From Chitinophagaceae bacterium (lineage in GTDB: Bacteria > Bacteroidota > Bacteroidia > Chitinophagales > Chitinophagaceae), in NCBI GenBank assembly GCA_947447265.1, contig CANFKC010000001.1, forward strand, positions 62,001 to 126,000: a DNA stretch of 64,000 nucleotides, given 5' to 3'. The translations under genes and the position numbers were made by a program. How positions within the stretch are numbered: the first letter of the stretch is position 1; the number at the start of each line of letters is the position of its first letter. Below, piece by piece: positions 52,124 through 61,782 of this stretch. The notes beneath the pieces were generated by a model that had not been told where the DNA came from, did not search any database, and saw only the letters and a list, made by a program, of their open reading frames with translations.

Positions 52124-53404
52124 TTACTGATGGGAAATAATTACCTTTTCGCTACGTGCACTGTCTCTTCCTGTAACTTTTACCACATAGTTGCCGGCTG
52201 GTAAATGAGTTGTATGGATGTTGGTTTCAGTCTTTGACTTTGCGGCTATATTGGCCTCAAAAACCTCCCGGCCAGCCATATCATACAATGCTATAGTCAG
52301 CGCTGCCGGTTCGGTTTGTTGAATACTGATATGCAACACATCTTTTGCCGGGTTAGGGAAGATACTCAGCTGCATAGTTTCGTCCTTCGACGCTACCGCA
52401 AGCGGGTTATACCCCTCGTAGTAATAATAGCTTAACGACTGCCCCAATGCATATGCCCATGCTGAACCAGACCAGGCATAACCTGTACGAGATGTCATTT
52501 GGTTAAAGCTATTGTAGGTGTAATCAAATTTTTCATAGTTGTACCAAAAACCGGCCCCTGTTGTGTCCCATTGCATGTCTATCTCCAGTAATGGCATATG
52601 GCCGGTTGTAAAAGAGCTATAAGTAAAAAGCCTCTTATTATCCCACGCCCCGGTCGTTGCATTATATACCTGGAATGTTTTGGTAATCAAATTACCCGAG
52701 CCATCATAATTGTAGTTATATCTGAAGCAATATACAATGGTACTACCGCTCCAGTAACCATGGGTACTTGTCGCAAACAGCTCCCTATTGGGTACAGTAT
52801 AGGAGTAATCATTAGTGTTATAAAAAGTGCCTTGCTCATAATCAAAGTCGTACTGCTGGCCCTGGCTATTTGTGGTTCCGGCGCCGTATGTAAATACCCG
52901 CTCACTATCAAGCACAAAACCCGAACTGGTATAGGCATAACGCTTTACATTAAGAATATCGCCCGAGGTAACGTAGGTAAATACTTTCTTATAAGCTGAA
53001 TCCCAGCTTGTACCGCTCCACGTTTCGCATAGCAGTGGTGATGTAAGGTGACCGCCAGATGATGTCATGCTGTGCCTGCATGAATCTCGCCATGTACTTG
53101 CATTCCAGGTACTGGTTGTAGCACGGGTTAATGAACCGGAACCGGTATATGTTTTGAGGATGCGCTTATAGTTGGTAAGCGACGAGCCATAAACCTTTGT
53201 TATTGCTGAGTCGAAATTAAGTGGGTGGCAAAGGTCGCCGCCACGGTGGGTTGCATAGAAGTAGCCTGTGGTATCAATAGGTACGTATGCCGAACCCGTC
53301 CATACATAATTGGCGCGGCCAATGAGGCGCGAGCCTTGTGCATTGGCCTTTTCATGCGATAAAACGATGATGTGCAGCAATAGTATAAGGGCTATATTGT
53401 TCAT
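52124..53404 (-). CDS. T9SS cargo protein with type A sorting domain, tandem copy 2
   Basis: The protein has 426 residues from the ATG at 53402-53404, where the signal peptide (MNNIALILLLHIIVLSHEKA) begins. The longer frame adds 25 residues with no leader. Shared with copies 1 and 3: GSRLIGRANYVWTGSAYVPI, GGDLCHPLNFDSAITKV, the repeated Y.YN...F.Y..W strands (KFDYTYNSFNQMTSRTGYAW), and the sorting domain (LSIFPNPAKDVLHISIQ, AGNYVVKVTGRDSARSEKVI). The repeats resemble RHS/YD-type strand units. Surface-located, function unknown. A repeat-rich gap separates it from copy 3. Confidence 0.82.
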   Translation of the reverse strand: MNNIALILLLHIIVLSHEKANAQGSRLIGRANYVWTGSAYVPIDTTGYFYATHRGGDLCHPLNFDSAITKVYGSSLTNYKRILKTYTGSGSLTRATTSTWNASTWRDSCRHSMTSSGGHLTSPLLCETWSGTSWDSAYKKVFTYVTSGDILNVKRYAYTSSGFVLDSERVFTYGAGTTNSQGQQYDFDYEQGTFYNTNDYSYTVPNRELFATSTHGYWSGSTIVYCFRYNYNYDGSGNLITKTFQVYNATTGAWDNKRLFTYSSFTTGHMPLLEIDMQWDTTGAGFWYNYEKFDYTYNSFNQMTSRTGYAWSGSAWAYALGQSLSYYYYEGYNPLAVASKDETMQLSIFPNPAKDVLHISIQQTEPAALTIALYDMAGREVFEANIAAKSKTETNIHTTHLPAGNYVVKVTGRDSARSEKVIISHQ

Positions 53405-53524
53405 GAGTTTTGATGAGTTTATAAAGTGGAAATTAAATATACGTAAATGTTTTGTGATGTACAAATAGTCTTCCCTCAAAAGTACTAAGTGCGATTGAGT
53501 TGCAGCTTAAACATGTTACTTTTT

Positions 53525-53651
53525 GTGCTGCCGCAAAAAGTAACCAAAAACCGGAATCTTTGGCCTATCGCTACCGCGGGCCAAAGGAGCTAAGCTGCGT
53601 GTTTTGTTGAAGCTTGTTATTCTATTTGTCTGCGCCGGAACGGCGGCGCAG
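53525..53651. repeat. Dispersed repeat (family 'GTGCTGCCGCAAAAAGTAAC'), copy 2
   Basis: It shares both ends with 10359-10490: the GTGCTGCCGCAAAA start and the GAAGCTTGTTATTCTA plus GCGCCGGAACGGCGGCGC end. The middle differs. Confidence 0.75.
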
Positions 53652-53740
53652 GTGTTATGTAGCCAGTTTGTAAGAGCATATGTATATCCCCCAGACAAAA
53701 ATTGTTGTAAATGGTTTTTACACACGTAAAAAGCACATAT

Positions 53741-53763
53741 CGCCCTCGTTTGCAACGAGGATG
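53741..53763. repeat. Palindromic repeat CCCTCGTTTGCAACGAGG
   Basis: Near-perfect palindrome of the family found five times at 50253-50765. Confidence 0.85.
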
Positions 53764-53816
53764 AGTAGAGCCTTTCGTCTAACACCCAAAAAATACTGCC
53801 TGTGATAACTACACGT

Positions 53817-53849
53817 TAAAAGCCCCCGACATATGTCAGGGGCTTTTAA
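53817..53849 (-). terminator. Rho-independent terminator of tandem copy 3
   Basis: The 11-bp stem TTAAAAGCCCC / GGGGCTTTTAA closes around CGACATATGTCA. T-runs stand on both sides. It lies about 20 bp after the stop at 53867. Confidence 0.85.
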
Positions 53850-53866
53850 AACTGTCTTGAAAAATA

Positions 53867-55153
53867 TTAGTGAGCTACTACTATTTCTTTAGTGATCTGT
53901 CCTTTTGAACCAGCTACTTTTACAATGTAGTTGCCAGCTGGGTAGTTATCAGTTGCGAAGCTTGTAGTGTAAGCTGCAGTTGATGGAACGCTCCAAGAGT
54001 TAACTACTTTACCAGTGATATCGAAGATAGAAACTGTGAAAGCCTGAGCTTCGTTCCATTTCAGGTCGATAGAAACTGTGTTCTGAACTGGTACCGGGAA
54101 GATGTTTACAACGCCATTCTCGCGGCTGATAGTGCTAACTGCAGTACCGAAAGAAGAACCATAACGATACATTGCCATTGGATCTCCGTTTACATGCTGC
54201 CAAAAACCAGCAGTGTTCCAAGAGATACCCATCAATGAAGTCAACTGTTCGTGAGTGTTGTAAGTGTAATCATACTGCATCCAGTTGTACCAGAAACCAC
54301 CACCTGTTGTATCCCATTTCTGGTCAATTTCGTTGGTTGGGTTATGGCCCGCTGTGAAACCGCTGTATGTTTTAAGTGTTGTATTATCCCACGCACCGGT
54401 TGAAGAATTGTAAACCTGGTAAGTAGAAGTGATGCGGTTGCCAGCTGCATCGTATGCATAGCTGTAACGAGATGAATTTACAAAGCTAGAACCATTCCAT
54501 ACAGTGTAAGTTGAAGTAGCCAACCTGTTGGCTGTATCATAGTCATAAGCATATTGCTGTGTGTATGTTAAACCAGCAGAACCGTTGTTTGCATCGGTTT
54601 CGAGGGTCATCATACCAGTACCACCATCATATTGATAAACTTTCTGAGAAACGAAGGTTGAAAAGTCAACTCCGGTCCACATATAATATTTATCAGTGAT
54701 CAGGTGACCACCAGAATAGCCATAAACGTTCTTAGAATAGTTATTCCAAACGCTGCCGCTACCAGTTTGGTATACCATGTTGCTGGTTGTACCATCGCCA
54801 TTGTAGAAGTAGTTGAAACGGTTAACGTTGTCCCAACCGCCAATGCTGTTCATAGACAGGTTTGAAGTATTTTTAACAGCGTTGTTGCTGTAAAATTCTT
54901 GTACTGATTTCTTAGATGCAACTGAATCAGTTACCAACCATGTGTTGGATTCATCATATTTCAACTGATGAGTCAGATCTCCGCCCCTTGCCATGTCATC
55001 ATACCTGTAAGCGGTTGAATCAACAGGTACAAAAAATGTACTGTTATTAGACCAATGGGACTGTGATATTAACCTTGAGCCGGTTTGAGCCTGTGCGTTC
55101 TGTAGTAGGAGTACAGGTAATGCAAGTGTGAAGAGTAGCTTCATTCTTTTCAT
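53867..55153 (-). CDS. T9SS cargo protein with type A sorting domain, tandem copy 3
   Basis: The protein has 428 residues from the ATG at 55151-55153. The longer frame begins with TTG and adds three residues; the ATG opens the signal peptide MKRMKLLFTLALPVLLLQNA. The mature part parallels copies 1 and 2 (SRLISQSHWSNNSTFFVPVD, GGDLTHQLKYDE), with strong Y.YD..NR/AGNR strand repeats (YAYDYDTANRLATSTYTVWN; YSYAYDAAGNRITSTYQVYN) like RHS/YD repeats. The sorting domain follows (VNIFPVPVQNTVSIDLKWNE, AGNYIVKVAGSKGQITKEIV), with VPV in place of the usual NPA. Secreted, function unknown. Confidence 0.85.
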   Translation of the reverse strand: MKRMKLLFTLALPVLLLQNAQAQTGSRLISQSHWSNNSTFFVPVDSTAYRYDDMARGGDLTHQLKYDESNTWLVTDSVASKKSVQEFYSNNAVKNTSNLSMNSIGGWDNVNRFNYFYNGDGTTSNMVYQTGSGSVWNNYSKNVYGYSGGHLITDKYYMWTGVDFSTFVSQKVYQYDGGTGMMTLETDANNGSAGLTYTQQYAYDYDTANRLATSTYTVWNGSSFVNSSRYSYAYDAAGNRITSTYQVYNSSTGAWDNTTLKTYSGFTAGHNPTNEIDQKWDTTGGGFWYNWMQYDYTYNTHEQLTSLMGISWNTAGFWQHVNGDPMAMYRYGSSFGTAVSTISRENGVVNIFPVPVQNTVSIDLKWNEAQAFTVSIFDITGKVVNSWSVPSTAAYTTSFATDNYPAGNYIVKVAGSKGQITKEIVVAH

Positions 55154-55162
55154 AATTGGCAA

Positions 55163-55608
55163 TTTAATTAGAAAAATTTTGGACAGTTCGAAAAACGATA
55201 CAATGATAGTAATATTTTTTTATAAAGTGCAAGTTTTTTTGAAAAATAGTGGCATAGTGCCCATTTTTGAGGGTAATTACCTCTCCTCACCCTGCAAATA
55301 TTTAATAAATGTAATTTAGTTTTCCGCTAGCCACAACAAATATATCGAAGCATGCGAATATTATATTATTGATAATTGACAGCATGTTAGTACGATATCT
55401 TTTTTTACGCACTTATATAATAAATCCACCGGTTTTTTCGTTTGACAATTTTTCAAAATGGCCTTATTAGCGAAATTAAGGGTGAACCCTTATGTGTAGT
55501 TAACTCTGTTTAATTGCCCGGCGGATTGTTTTACCAATGCCGCATTCAGAAAATGGTATCGGAATTGCAATTGACAGTGTGATCGAGATAACCAGTTATT
55601 CCACACAT
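55163..55608. other. AT-rich intergenic region
   Basis: Just under 450 bp between the T9SS cargo gene and the RelA/SpoT-like gene. It should hold the promoter of the former. I see no gene, repeat or clear promoter. Confidence 0.5.
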
Positions 55609-55638
55609 AAAAAAACATTGCCCACAGGGAGCAATGTT
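55609..55638 (-). terminator. Rho-independent terminator of the RelA/SpoT-like gene
   Basis: The 8-bp stem AACATTGC / GCAATGTT runs into a T tract on the minus strand, about 37 bp after the stop at 55675. Confidence 0.85.
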
Positions 55639-55674
55639 CAAATATTTTCAAAAAACCCTTTTAAGTATTAGCGG

Positions 55675-57528
55675 TTATTTCAGTGTGAGATTAGCACCAA
55701 TCGTCTGGCCGTTCTTGCTGATGGAGTTGTAAGTTGGTATAATGAAGCGCGCACTGTAGTCGTTATCAGAGATGAACTTCAATACATACTCTACTGCAAA
55801 CGCGGGGTCGTTCTTCTTACCCACCAACAGGTATTCAAGGTAGAACAGGCAAATACCAGAATCAAAAGATCCGCCATTGTCAGAGCCTATCCATTTTTCA
55901 GCAAAGGCAACGATGTCGTTCTTGTTGTCCTGTATCCTTTCGTGCAACTGCTTTATTGAAAATACCTTCAGGAATTTCAACCTTTCCACATCACCTTCTA
56001 CATCCACATCATTATTAAGCGTAGCACCACTGCGGCGCGCCACTTCGGCATCAACTTCTTTTACCAGTTTGCTTTTTAACACATAATCTTTTAACGTATC
56101 TTCCGTCATCTGGGCGTTTTCATCGAACACTGCAGGTTTTGCCGGCTTTTCTACGCGCTCATAGAATGGTATGTGTGAATCATCTTCGTCCTTGTTACTA
56201 TCCCTTACCACTTCAGTTCTTCTTTCCACCATGCCATTCACATTCATATTGAAGGTTTCTACCTTGTCAATATTCAATGCTACAGATTCTTCGGCTGGTG
56301 CACTGGCTGATGCCGGGGTTACAACAGCAGGCATTACTGGCTGTGCTGTTTGCTCCCGCACCAGGTTATTAACCTGTGCTGCGCCTGCAAAAGTATTATC
56401 GGCTACATCGTTAATATTCACCGCCAAATTTGATGGATGATTTACACTCATATCCATCACATCCATTTGCGGAATGTGCTGTATTTGTGGTATGGTATTC
56501 GCAATGTGGTTTATGTTATTAACCGCTGGCTGCGCCTGCTGTGGCGTAAAATGCTGCGGTATAGCCTGCTGTAAGTTAGGCTCCCCGTTGTGCGAAAGAT
56601 AATTATTATCAGTGCCTGGACGCTGCATTTCGTTAGCGGCTGGCGGCTGGTATACCTGCTGTTGGGCAGGTTGCTGCACCGGCTGCGGAATTACTTTATT
56701 TATATAGTCATTTACATACTGTTGCGGCTGTTGTACTGGCTGCTGCGGTATAAATTCTTCCGCTACCGGCGGCGCAGGGATATACTGCTGCTGCGGAGGC
56801 GGCGGAGGTGCAACATATTGCTGTTGCGGTGGCGCAGGCTGCTGTACCGGTATGGCTGGCTGCTGCTGGGCTTGTACCGGCGCGGCAACTTGCTGCACGG
56901 GTGGCGCAGGTATTGCTGCCGGTGCAGGCTCATTTAAGGTTTTATGCGCGTCCTGGCCCTGGTCTATCCAGCCGTATTGCGAACTGAGGGTACTTCTTAT
57001 TTTTAGAAATTCAAGATCGGCCATTTCTAATAAAGCGCCTACGCGGTAGAAGTCGCGCTTCATTTCTTCCGGGAAAGTAGCGCTGTCATAACCCAGTTCT
57101 TTTTCAATACCAGACCATGCATCCTGCAGCATAGAGCATACCTGTATCTCAAATTTGGTAGTGCCCAGTCGTTTGTATTCCGTAAGTTCCTGCCTTGCCG
57201 GTTTCAGCGAAGCTACATACTGCACTTGCTTATATGATAAATTATCGGAGCGTAACTTTTTCTTATCTATTGAGCGCTCTTTGTTTACATCAAACTCTGA
57301 ACTGAGCACTTCTGATATTTTGGTTACCGTATCTTCGAAGTAAGTAATTACACGAATTGCAGGTATGTATAGGTATTCGCCGGTTTTGGTCTGCTGCTGA
57401 TCCATTCTGGATTCGATGCGATAATAAGGGATATTATTTTGTATAATAATTTCCTTCACCAGATCTTCCATTTTAACCATGAAAGCGCTGTTAGACTCCA
57501 TGGCTGTTTGATGCTTTTTAGATGGCAT
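55675..57528 (-). CDS. RelA/SpoT-fold protein, probably inactive, with Pro/Gln-rich linker and unknown C-terminal domain
   Basis: The protein has 617 residues. Residues about 20-195 follow the (p)ppGpp synthetase fold. R59 with IPAIRV matches the DLxAIR strand, YKQVQYV matches the GYxSxH segment, and [20 protein letters not shown] is the EIQ helix with E127 kept. Three key positions look changed: the lysine of RxK is E39, the catalytic aspartate is Y54, and the histidine of GYxSxH is Q102. Residues about 200-330 are a Pro/Gln/Ala linker ([20 protein letters not shown]), 330-450 are Asn/Gln/Ala-rich, and 460-617 form an unrecognised domain ([26 protein letters not shown]-type helices). The start is an ATG with a normal leader. 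Confidence 0.75.
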   Translation of the reverse strand: MPSKKHQTAMESNSAFMVKMEDLVKEIIIQNNIPYYRIESRMDQQQTKTGEYLYIPAIRVITYFEDTVTKISEVLSSEFDVNKERSIDKKKLRSDNLSYKQVQYVASLKPARQELTEYKRLGTTKFEIQVCSMLQDAWSGIEKELGYDSATFPEEMKRDFYRVGALLEMADLEFLKIRSTLSSQYGWIDQGQDAHKTLNEPAPAAIPAPPVQQVAAPVQAQQQPAIPVQQPAPPQQQYVAPPPPPQQQYIPAPPVAEEFIPQQPVQQPQQYVNDYINKVIPQPVQQPAQQQVYQPPAANEMQRPGTDNNYLSHNGEPNLQQAIPQHFTPQQAQPAVNNINHIANTIPQIQHIPQMDVMDMSVNHPSNLAVNINDVADNTFAGAAQVNNLVREQTAQPVMPAVVTPASASAPAEESVALNIDKVETFNMNVNGMVERRTEVVRDSNKDEDDSHIPFYERVEKPAKPAVFDENAQMTEDTLKDYVLKSKLVKEVDAEVARRSGATLNNDVDVEGDVERLKFLKVFSIKQLHERIQDNKNDIVAFAEKWIGSDNGGSFDSGICLFYLEYLLVGKKNDPAFAVEYVLKFISDNDYSARFIIPTYNSISKNGQTIGANLTLK

Positions 57529-57829
57529 AAGCGTGCAATTTGAAGTACAATAATAGGCAATAAACTTTAGTTATCGACATATTCACGCCCCCGATTAACA
57601 AACGATTAAGATATCGAGACGTAAAAACGCCGAATGGTAATGGGTTGATTTAGTACCGTACGACGGTGCGGAGCTGCTCTTATTTTACGGGAGCGTGATT
57701 ATTGCCTTACTTCCGCCAATGATGCTCTATGCTAATGACACCAGGAAGCATGACAGGGCTCATTGCGGCACACCTGAAAAAGTAGTAACTTCATGTAGTT
57801 AAAGAATTAAAAAGTAACTATTAGTTAAT
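57529..57829. other. Divergent intergenic region
   Basis: About 300 bp between the RelA/SpoT-like gene and the small gene at 57830. No repeat or gene is seen. It should contain promoters of both, but I cannot place them with confidence. Confidence 0.5.
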
Positions 57830-58144
57830 ATGGAATTGCAACAAACCGCTATTGCGCTGCACGACGAATGGGGAATGGAAATGCCGCAACTGATTTCAGA
57901 AGCCACTATCCTTAAAATGCTTGCGGAGCGGGTAATAACATTGGTCGGGAGGGATTCCGGGCAATTTTTCCAATTAATGTACCAGCTGGATATTTCAGAA
58001 AAAAAATTGCAGGGCGTTATGCATAACGAAGATTTTGCCGACCAGATTGCCCGCCTCATTTACGACCGGCAATTACAAAAGATGGTATCGCGGCAGCAAT
58101 ATAAAAGCCAGGACACTACTACTGACCCAGACTTAAAATGGTAA
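57830..58144 (+). CDS. Small helical protein of unknown function
   Basis: The 104-residue protein is all-helical by composition: QQTAIALHDEWGMEMPQLIS, EATILKMLAERVITLVGRDS, QFFQLMYQLDISEKKLQGVM, DFADQIARLIYDRQLQKMVS. It is soluble, with no leader. It lies next to and divergent from the RelA/SpoT-like gene and about 150 bp before the DUF5686 gene. The clean start and dense helical periodicity favour a real gene. I do not recognise the family. Confidence 0.7.
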   Translation: MELQQTAIALHDEWGMEMPQLISEATILKMLAERVITLVGRDSGQFFQLMYQLDISEKKLQGVMHNEDFADQIARLIYDRQLQKMVSRQQYKSQDTTTDPDLKW

Positions 58145-58313
58145 ACCGCACTTACCAATCAGACCGCTGCAATTCTGCGCCGGTCCGTACAAGTCTACGC
58201 TTGATATCTAATTGAGCCGGGATTATGTTACATAAATTCCATTCTTTTATTTCTGGCACGATATTTTCGTTATTTTTAGCCAATTAGATTATTAGTCCGT
58301 GCGCTTGAGTAAA

Positions 58314-60896
58314 ATGCTGAAAGGGGTTCTTATATTCCTTACCCTATTCCTTATTGGTTTGCCCCTGTTAGCGCAAACGACCGATAGTATGTCCCATGCC
58401 GATAGCATGAAGGCCATGCCATTGGCAAAAGATACCACAAAGGCGCAGCACACGGAAAAGATTACCATCAGCGGCAAGGTTGCGGATATGAACACCAGTG
58501 AGGGCATACCCTTTGCCAATGTTTATTTTAAACGCGCCCTGCTGGGTACCACTGCCGATATTGATGGTAATTTCGCGATGTCTTTAGACACACTGCCTTC
58601 CGATACCCTGCACATAGAGGCTATGGGTTATACGGCACTAGACAAACTCTTACAACCAAAGGGAGCACACAATTTTACTTTCGTAGCCGAACTGGAACGC
58701 GCCAATAATTCGCTCAAAGAAGTTACGGTAAAGGGTGTATATGAAGATCCGGGCGTAATACTGATGCGCAAAATAATAGCCCACAAACCTTTCAATAACC
58801 CTGACCGCCTCAGCAACTACAGCTATGAGGCATACAACAGGCTAGAGGCCGACCTGCAGCGGCTGAGCCGGTCGCAGTTCCAGAAAATACCGCTGCTTAA
58901 AAACTACACTTTTATTTTTGACAATCTTGATTCGGTTTCAGAAACGAAGCCCTACCTGCCACTTTACCTTACTGAAACATTGTCAGACTTCTATTTTTCC
59001 AGCGACCCTAAAAAGCAACGGGAATATATAAAGGCCAGCATGGTAAGGGGCGTTAACAACGAAAATATAGTGAAGTACCTGGGTACCCTCTACCAGAACG
59101 TGAACATCTACAAAAACTACATCCCTGTATTCGACAAGAAGTTTATAAGCCCTATAAGCAATGACGGCATTTTCTACTACCGCTATAAAATAAAAGATAC
59201 CCAGATGGCTTACGGGCACCGCATTATACTGGTGCAGTTTTACCCCAAGCGCGCAGGCGAAAGTTGCTTTACCGGAGACTTTTGGGTGGCTGATACATCG
59301 TATGCCATTCAGCGCATCAGCATGGATGTTTCCAAACTTGCCAACATAAACTGGGTGGACCGGATAAGCCTCTACCAGGAGTTTGCGCCGGTTGATACCA
59401 CCTGGTTTTGTACGAAAGATAAATTTGTAGCTAATTTTACCATCTACAATTCTAAGAAACTACCGGGCTTTATTGGCCGGAAAACGACGACGTATCACAA
59501 AATCAAAATCAACGAACCCTCTGTAATTAATGCGTTGAATAACCCAGAGTGGAAAACCGATGTAATTAAGGCTGATTCTGCCAAGGGTGCTACCGATGAG
59601 TGGTGGCTGCACCACCGGCCAGATTCCCTTTCGAAGAACGAAAAGGCTATTTACAAAATGGTAGATACCATCAACAACATGCCTATTACCACTGTTTATA
59701 AAAACACCATAACGTTTCTGGCCAGTGGCACCAAAGATGTGGGTTGGCTGCAGTTGGGGCCTTATTACTACCTGTATAGCACCAATCCCGTGGAAGGCAA
59801 CAGGGTGCGTATTTCGCTCGGCACTTCCCGGAGGCTGAAGAACATGCACTTTGACGGTTTTGTTGCCTATGGCGATAAAGACAATCGCTTTAAATATGGC
59901 GGCAGCGGCCTCTGGATAATAAACCGCAAGCCCCGTATGACACTGTATGGTTACTATGCGCATGATGTTAACCAGGCTACCAATTATTACGACCAGGTGG
60001 GCAGCGATAACATATTCAGTACCTTCTTCCGTAAAAAAGGCATACCGTGGAAACTGGCCTTTTCTGATGACGAGCGCATACAGTGGTATAACGAATATTA
60101 CAACGGCTTCAGCCACCGGCTTATTTTGCAGCACAGGGTATTCACACCCTATTCACCGCTGCCCGGCAGTTCTATTTTTGTTGATAAAAATGGTAACCCT
60201 TCCAACTCCGTAATCAGTAGTGAGGCAGGCGTGGAACTGCGCTATGCGTTTAAAGATAAATACCTGGAAGGCCTTTATAAAAGGGTGCGGATGGCCAACA
60301 AATTCCCGGTGCTTAAATTTGAGTTCACCGCCGGGCTGAAGGGTGTGCTGAACAGCAGCTATAAGTATCAGAAAATGCGCTTTACTGTTACGGAAAGCAT
60401 TAACATACCACCACTGGGCCATTTGTATTACAACCTCTTTGCCGGTAAGTATTTCGGCACGCTACCTTACTCGCTTTTAGAAATACATCCCGGCAACGAA
60501 TATTACTACTACAACAGGTATGCGTTCCAGATGATGAATAACTATGAATTCCTGAGCGATAATTATGTGGGCTTTAATATTGAGCACAATATTGGCGGTG
60601 GCATTTTTAACCGCATACCGGTAATTAAGAAACTCAAGTGGCGCCAGTTCTGGACGGCCAAAGGCGTTGTGGGCACGCTGAGTGATGCCAACCAAAAGCT
60701 AAACCTGGATAATAGCGGCGAACATCTTTTCCGCACGCTGAAGGGGTCGCCATACCTGGAATTAGGCACAGGTGTATCTAACATCCTGCACGTATTCCGT
60801 ATCGATTTTGTGTGGCGAGTGAACCCCAAGCCTATTTCCACAGAGGTTAAATCGAAATATTTCGGCATTTTTGGCAGCGCTAATTTTGAGTTTTAG
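58314..60896 (+). CDS. DUF5686-like outer-membrane protein with N-terminal carboxypeptidase-like domain
   Basis: The protein has 860 residues from the ATG at 58314. GTG (58299) and TTG (58305) in the same frame are also possible; the signal peptide MLKGVLIFLTLFLIGLPLLA fits all three. A CarboxypepD_reg-like sandwich (about 45-130, ISGKVADMNTSEGIPFANVY) is followed by the DUF5686 domain (about 140-400: DPGVILMRKIIAHKPFNNPD, YSYEAYNRLEADLQRLSR, FTGDFWVADTSYAIQRISM) and a large beta-barrel whose last strand is ANFEF. It is an outer-membrane protein of unconfirmed function, common in Bacteroidota. It stands alone between two short genes. Confidence 0.85.
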   Translation: MLKGVLIFLTLFLIGLPLLAQTTDSMSHADSMKAMPLAKDTTKAQHTEKITISGKVADMNTSEGIPFANVYFKRALLGTTADIDGNFAMSLDTLPSDTLHIEAMGYTALDKLLQPKGAHNFTFVAELERANNSLKEVTVKGVYEDPGVILMRKIIAHKPFNNPDRLSNYSYEAYNRLEADLQRLSRSQFQKIPLLKNYTFIFDNLDSVSETKPYLPLYLTETLSDFYFSSDPKKQREYIKASMVRGVNNENIVKYLGTLYQNVNIYKNYIPVFDKKFISPISNDGIFYYRYKIKDTQMAYGHRIILVQFYPKRAGESCFTGDFWVADTSYAIQRISMDVSKLANINWVDRISLYQEFAPVDTTWFCTKDKFVANFTIYNSKKLPGFIGRKTTTYHKIKINEPSVINALNNPEWKTDVIKADSAKGATDEWWLHHRPDSLSKNEKAIYKMVDTINNMPITTVYKNTITFLASGTKDVGWLQLGPYYYLYSTNPVEGNRVRISLGTSRRLKNMHFDGFVAYGDKDNRFKYGGSGLWIINRKPRMTLYGYYAHDVNQATNYYDQVGSDNIFSTFFRKKGIPWKLAFSDDERIQWYNEYYNGFSHRLILQHRVFTPYSPLPGSSIFVDKNGNPSNSVISSEAGVELRYAFKDKYLEGLYKRVRMANKFPVLKFEFTAGLKGVLNSSYKYQKMRFTVTESINIPPLGHLYYNLFAGKYFGTLPYSLLEIHPGNEYYYYNRYAFQMMNNYEFLSDNYVGFNIEHNIGGGIFNRIPVIKKLKWRQFWTAKGVVGTLSDANQKLNLDNSGEHLFRTLKGSPYLELGTGVSNILHVFRIDFVWRVNPKPISTEVKSKYFGIFGSANFEF

Positions 60897-60937
60897 TGCT
60901 GTTACTGCCGGTTACTGGTAAATACCGCAACGTTTCT

Positions 60938-60945
60938 TAAATTTG
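60938..60945 (+). promoter_or_regulatory. Possible -7 element of the GGGP synthase gene
   Basis: TAAATTTG matches TAnnTTTG, about 90 bp before the TTG start at 61036. The -33 region at the right distance reads ACTGG, a partial match. Confidence 0.4.
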
Positions 60946-61035
60946 CACTGATTTTAAGTTACTTATCTGGGTAAAAGCCGGGTAAAGTAGTCTTTACTTG
61001 CGCCTGCGCGCAAAACGCATTTAAACAAATAAAGG

Positions 61036-61782
61036 TTGGCAACAGGAAGAATTTACGAACAATTACGTGCATTGAAGGCGCAAAACAAAAGTGGTTTTGC
61101 AGTGCTTGCCGACCCCGATAAAATTGCAGCGGCCGATGTGCCCTACCTGGCTAAGTTGTGCAATGATGCCGGAGTTGATTATTTGTTTATTGGTGGCAGC
61201 CTGCTTATGGCTCACCAGATGGAAGAATGTATAACGCGCTTCAAAGCTGAAAGCGATATCCCGGTAGTACTTTTCCCAGGTAGCCCCAGCCAGGTAACGC
61301 CGCTGGCAGATTCCTTGTTATATCTTTCCCTGATCTCCGGCCGGAATGCAGACTTACTTATAGGCCAGCATGTGGTGTCTGCGCCATTGGTTAAGGCCAG
61401 CGGACTGGAAGTAATATCCACAGGTTATATTTTAATAGATGGCGGTGTGCAAACCACCGTCTCGTATATGAGTAATTCAATGCCGATACCTGCCGATAAG
61501 CCTGAAATAGCCCTATGCACTGCATGGGCGGGCGAACTTCAGGGTAACCACGTTATTTATATGGATGCAGGCAGCGGTGCCCGCAACCCTATAAGCACCG
61601 ACATGATAACCAAGGTGAGCAGCCATATCGATATTCCCCTCTTCGTAGGTGGTGGCATAAGCACCCCACAAAAGGTATATGACAATTGTAAAGCTGGCGC
61701 CAACATAATAGTGGTAGGCAACGCAATTGAACGCGACCCTCTTTTAATAAAGGACCTGGCACAGGCAAGCAAGGGTGTTTAG
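61036..61782 (+). CDS. Geranylgeranylglyceryl phosphate synthase-like protein (PcrB/GGGPS family)
   Basis: The 248-residue protein uses a TTG start at 61036 because no in-frame ATG lies near the conserved N-terminus; AAAGG stands just before it. The TIM-barrel opens SGFAVLADPDKIAAADVPYL (the PDK phosphate site), continues VDYLFIGGSLLM and VVLFPGSPSQVTPLADSL, and ends IPLFVGGGISTPQKVYD (phosphate-binding GGGIS) and ANIIVVGNAIE. It joins a polyprenyl diphosphate to glycerol-1-phosphate, the first ether-lipid step in archaea; bacterial relatives use shorter or longer prenyl chains. The product here cannot be fixed by sequence. A heptanucleotide array starts at the stop codon. Confidence 0.92.
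   Translation: MATGRIYEQLRALKAQNKSGFAVLADPDKIAAADVPYLAKLCNDAGVDYLFIGGSLLMAHQMEECITRFKAESDIPVVLFPGSPSQVTPLADSLLYLSLISGRNADLLIGQHVVSAPLVKASGLEVISTGYILIDGGVQTTVSYMSNSMPIPADKPEIALCTAWAGELQGNHVIYMDAGSGARNPISTDMITKVSSHIDIPLFVGGGISTPQKVYDNCKAGANIIVVGNAIERDPLLIKDLAQASKGV

Larger units (their letters stand above)
53405..53816. other. Gap with two dispersed repeats
   Basis: Contains the 'GTGCTGCCGCAAAAAGTAAC' block (53525-53651), a 'CGCCCTCGTTTGCAACGAGG' palindrome (53741-53763) and no gene. Confidence 0.7.

Noticed and set aside
59460-60134. Long antisense frame in the DUF5686 gene
   Set aside because: It lies fully inside a well-supported coding region and lacks a leader, ribosome site or known motif.
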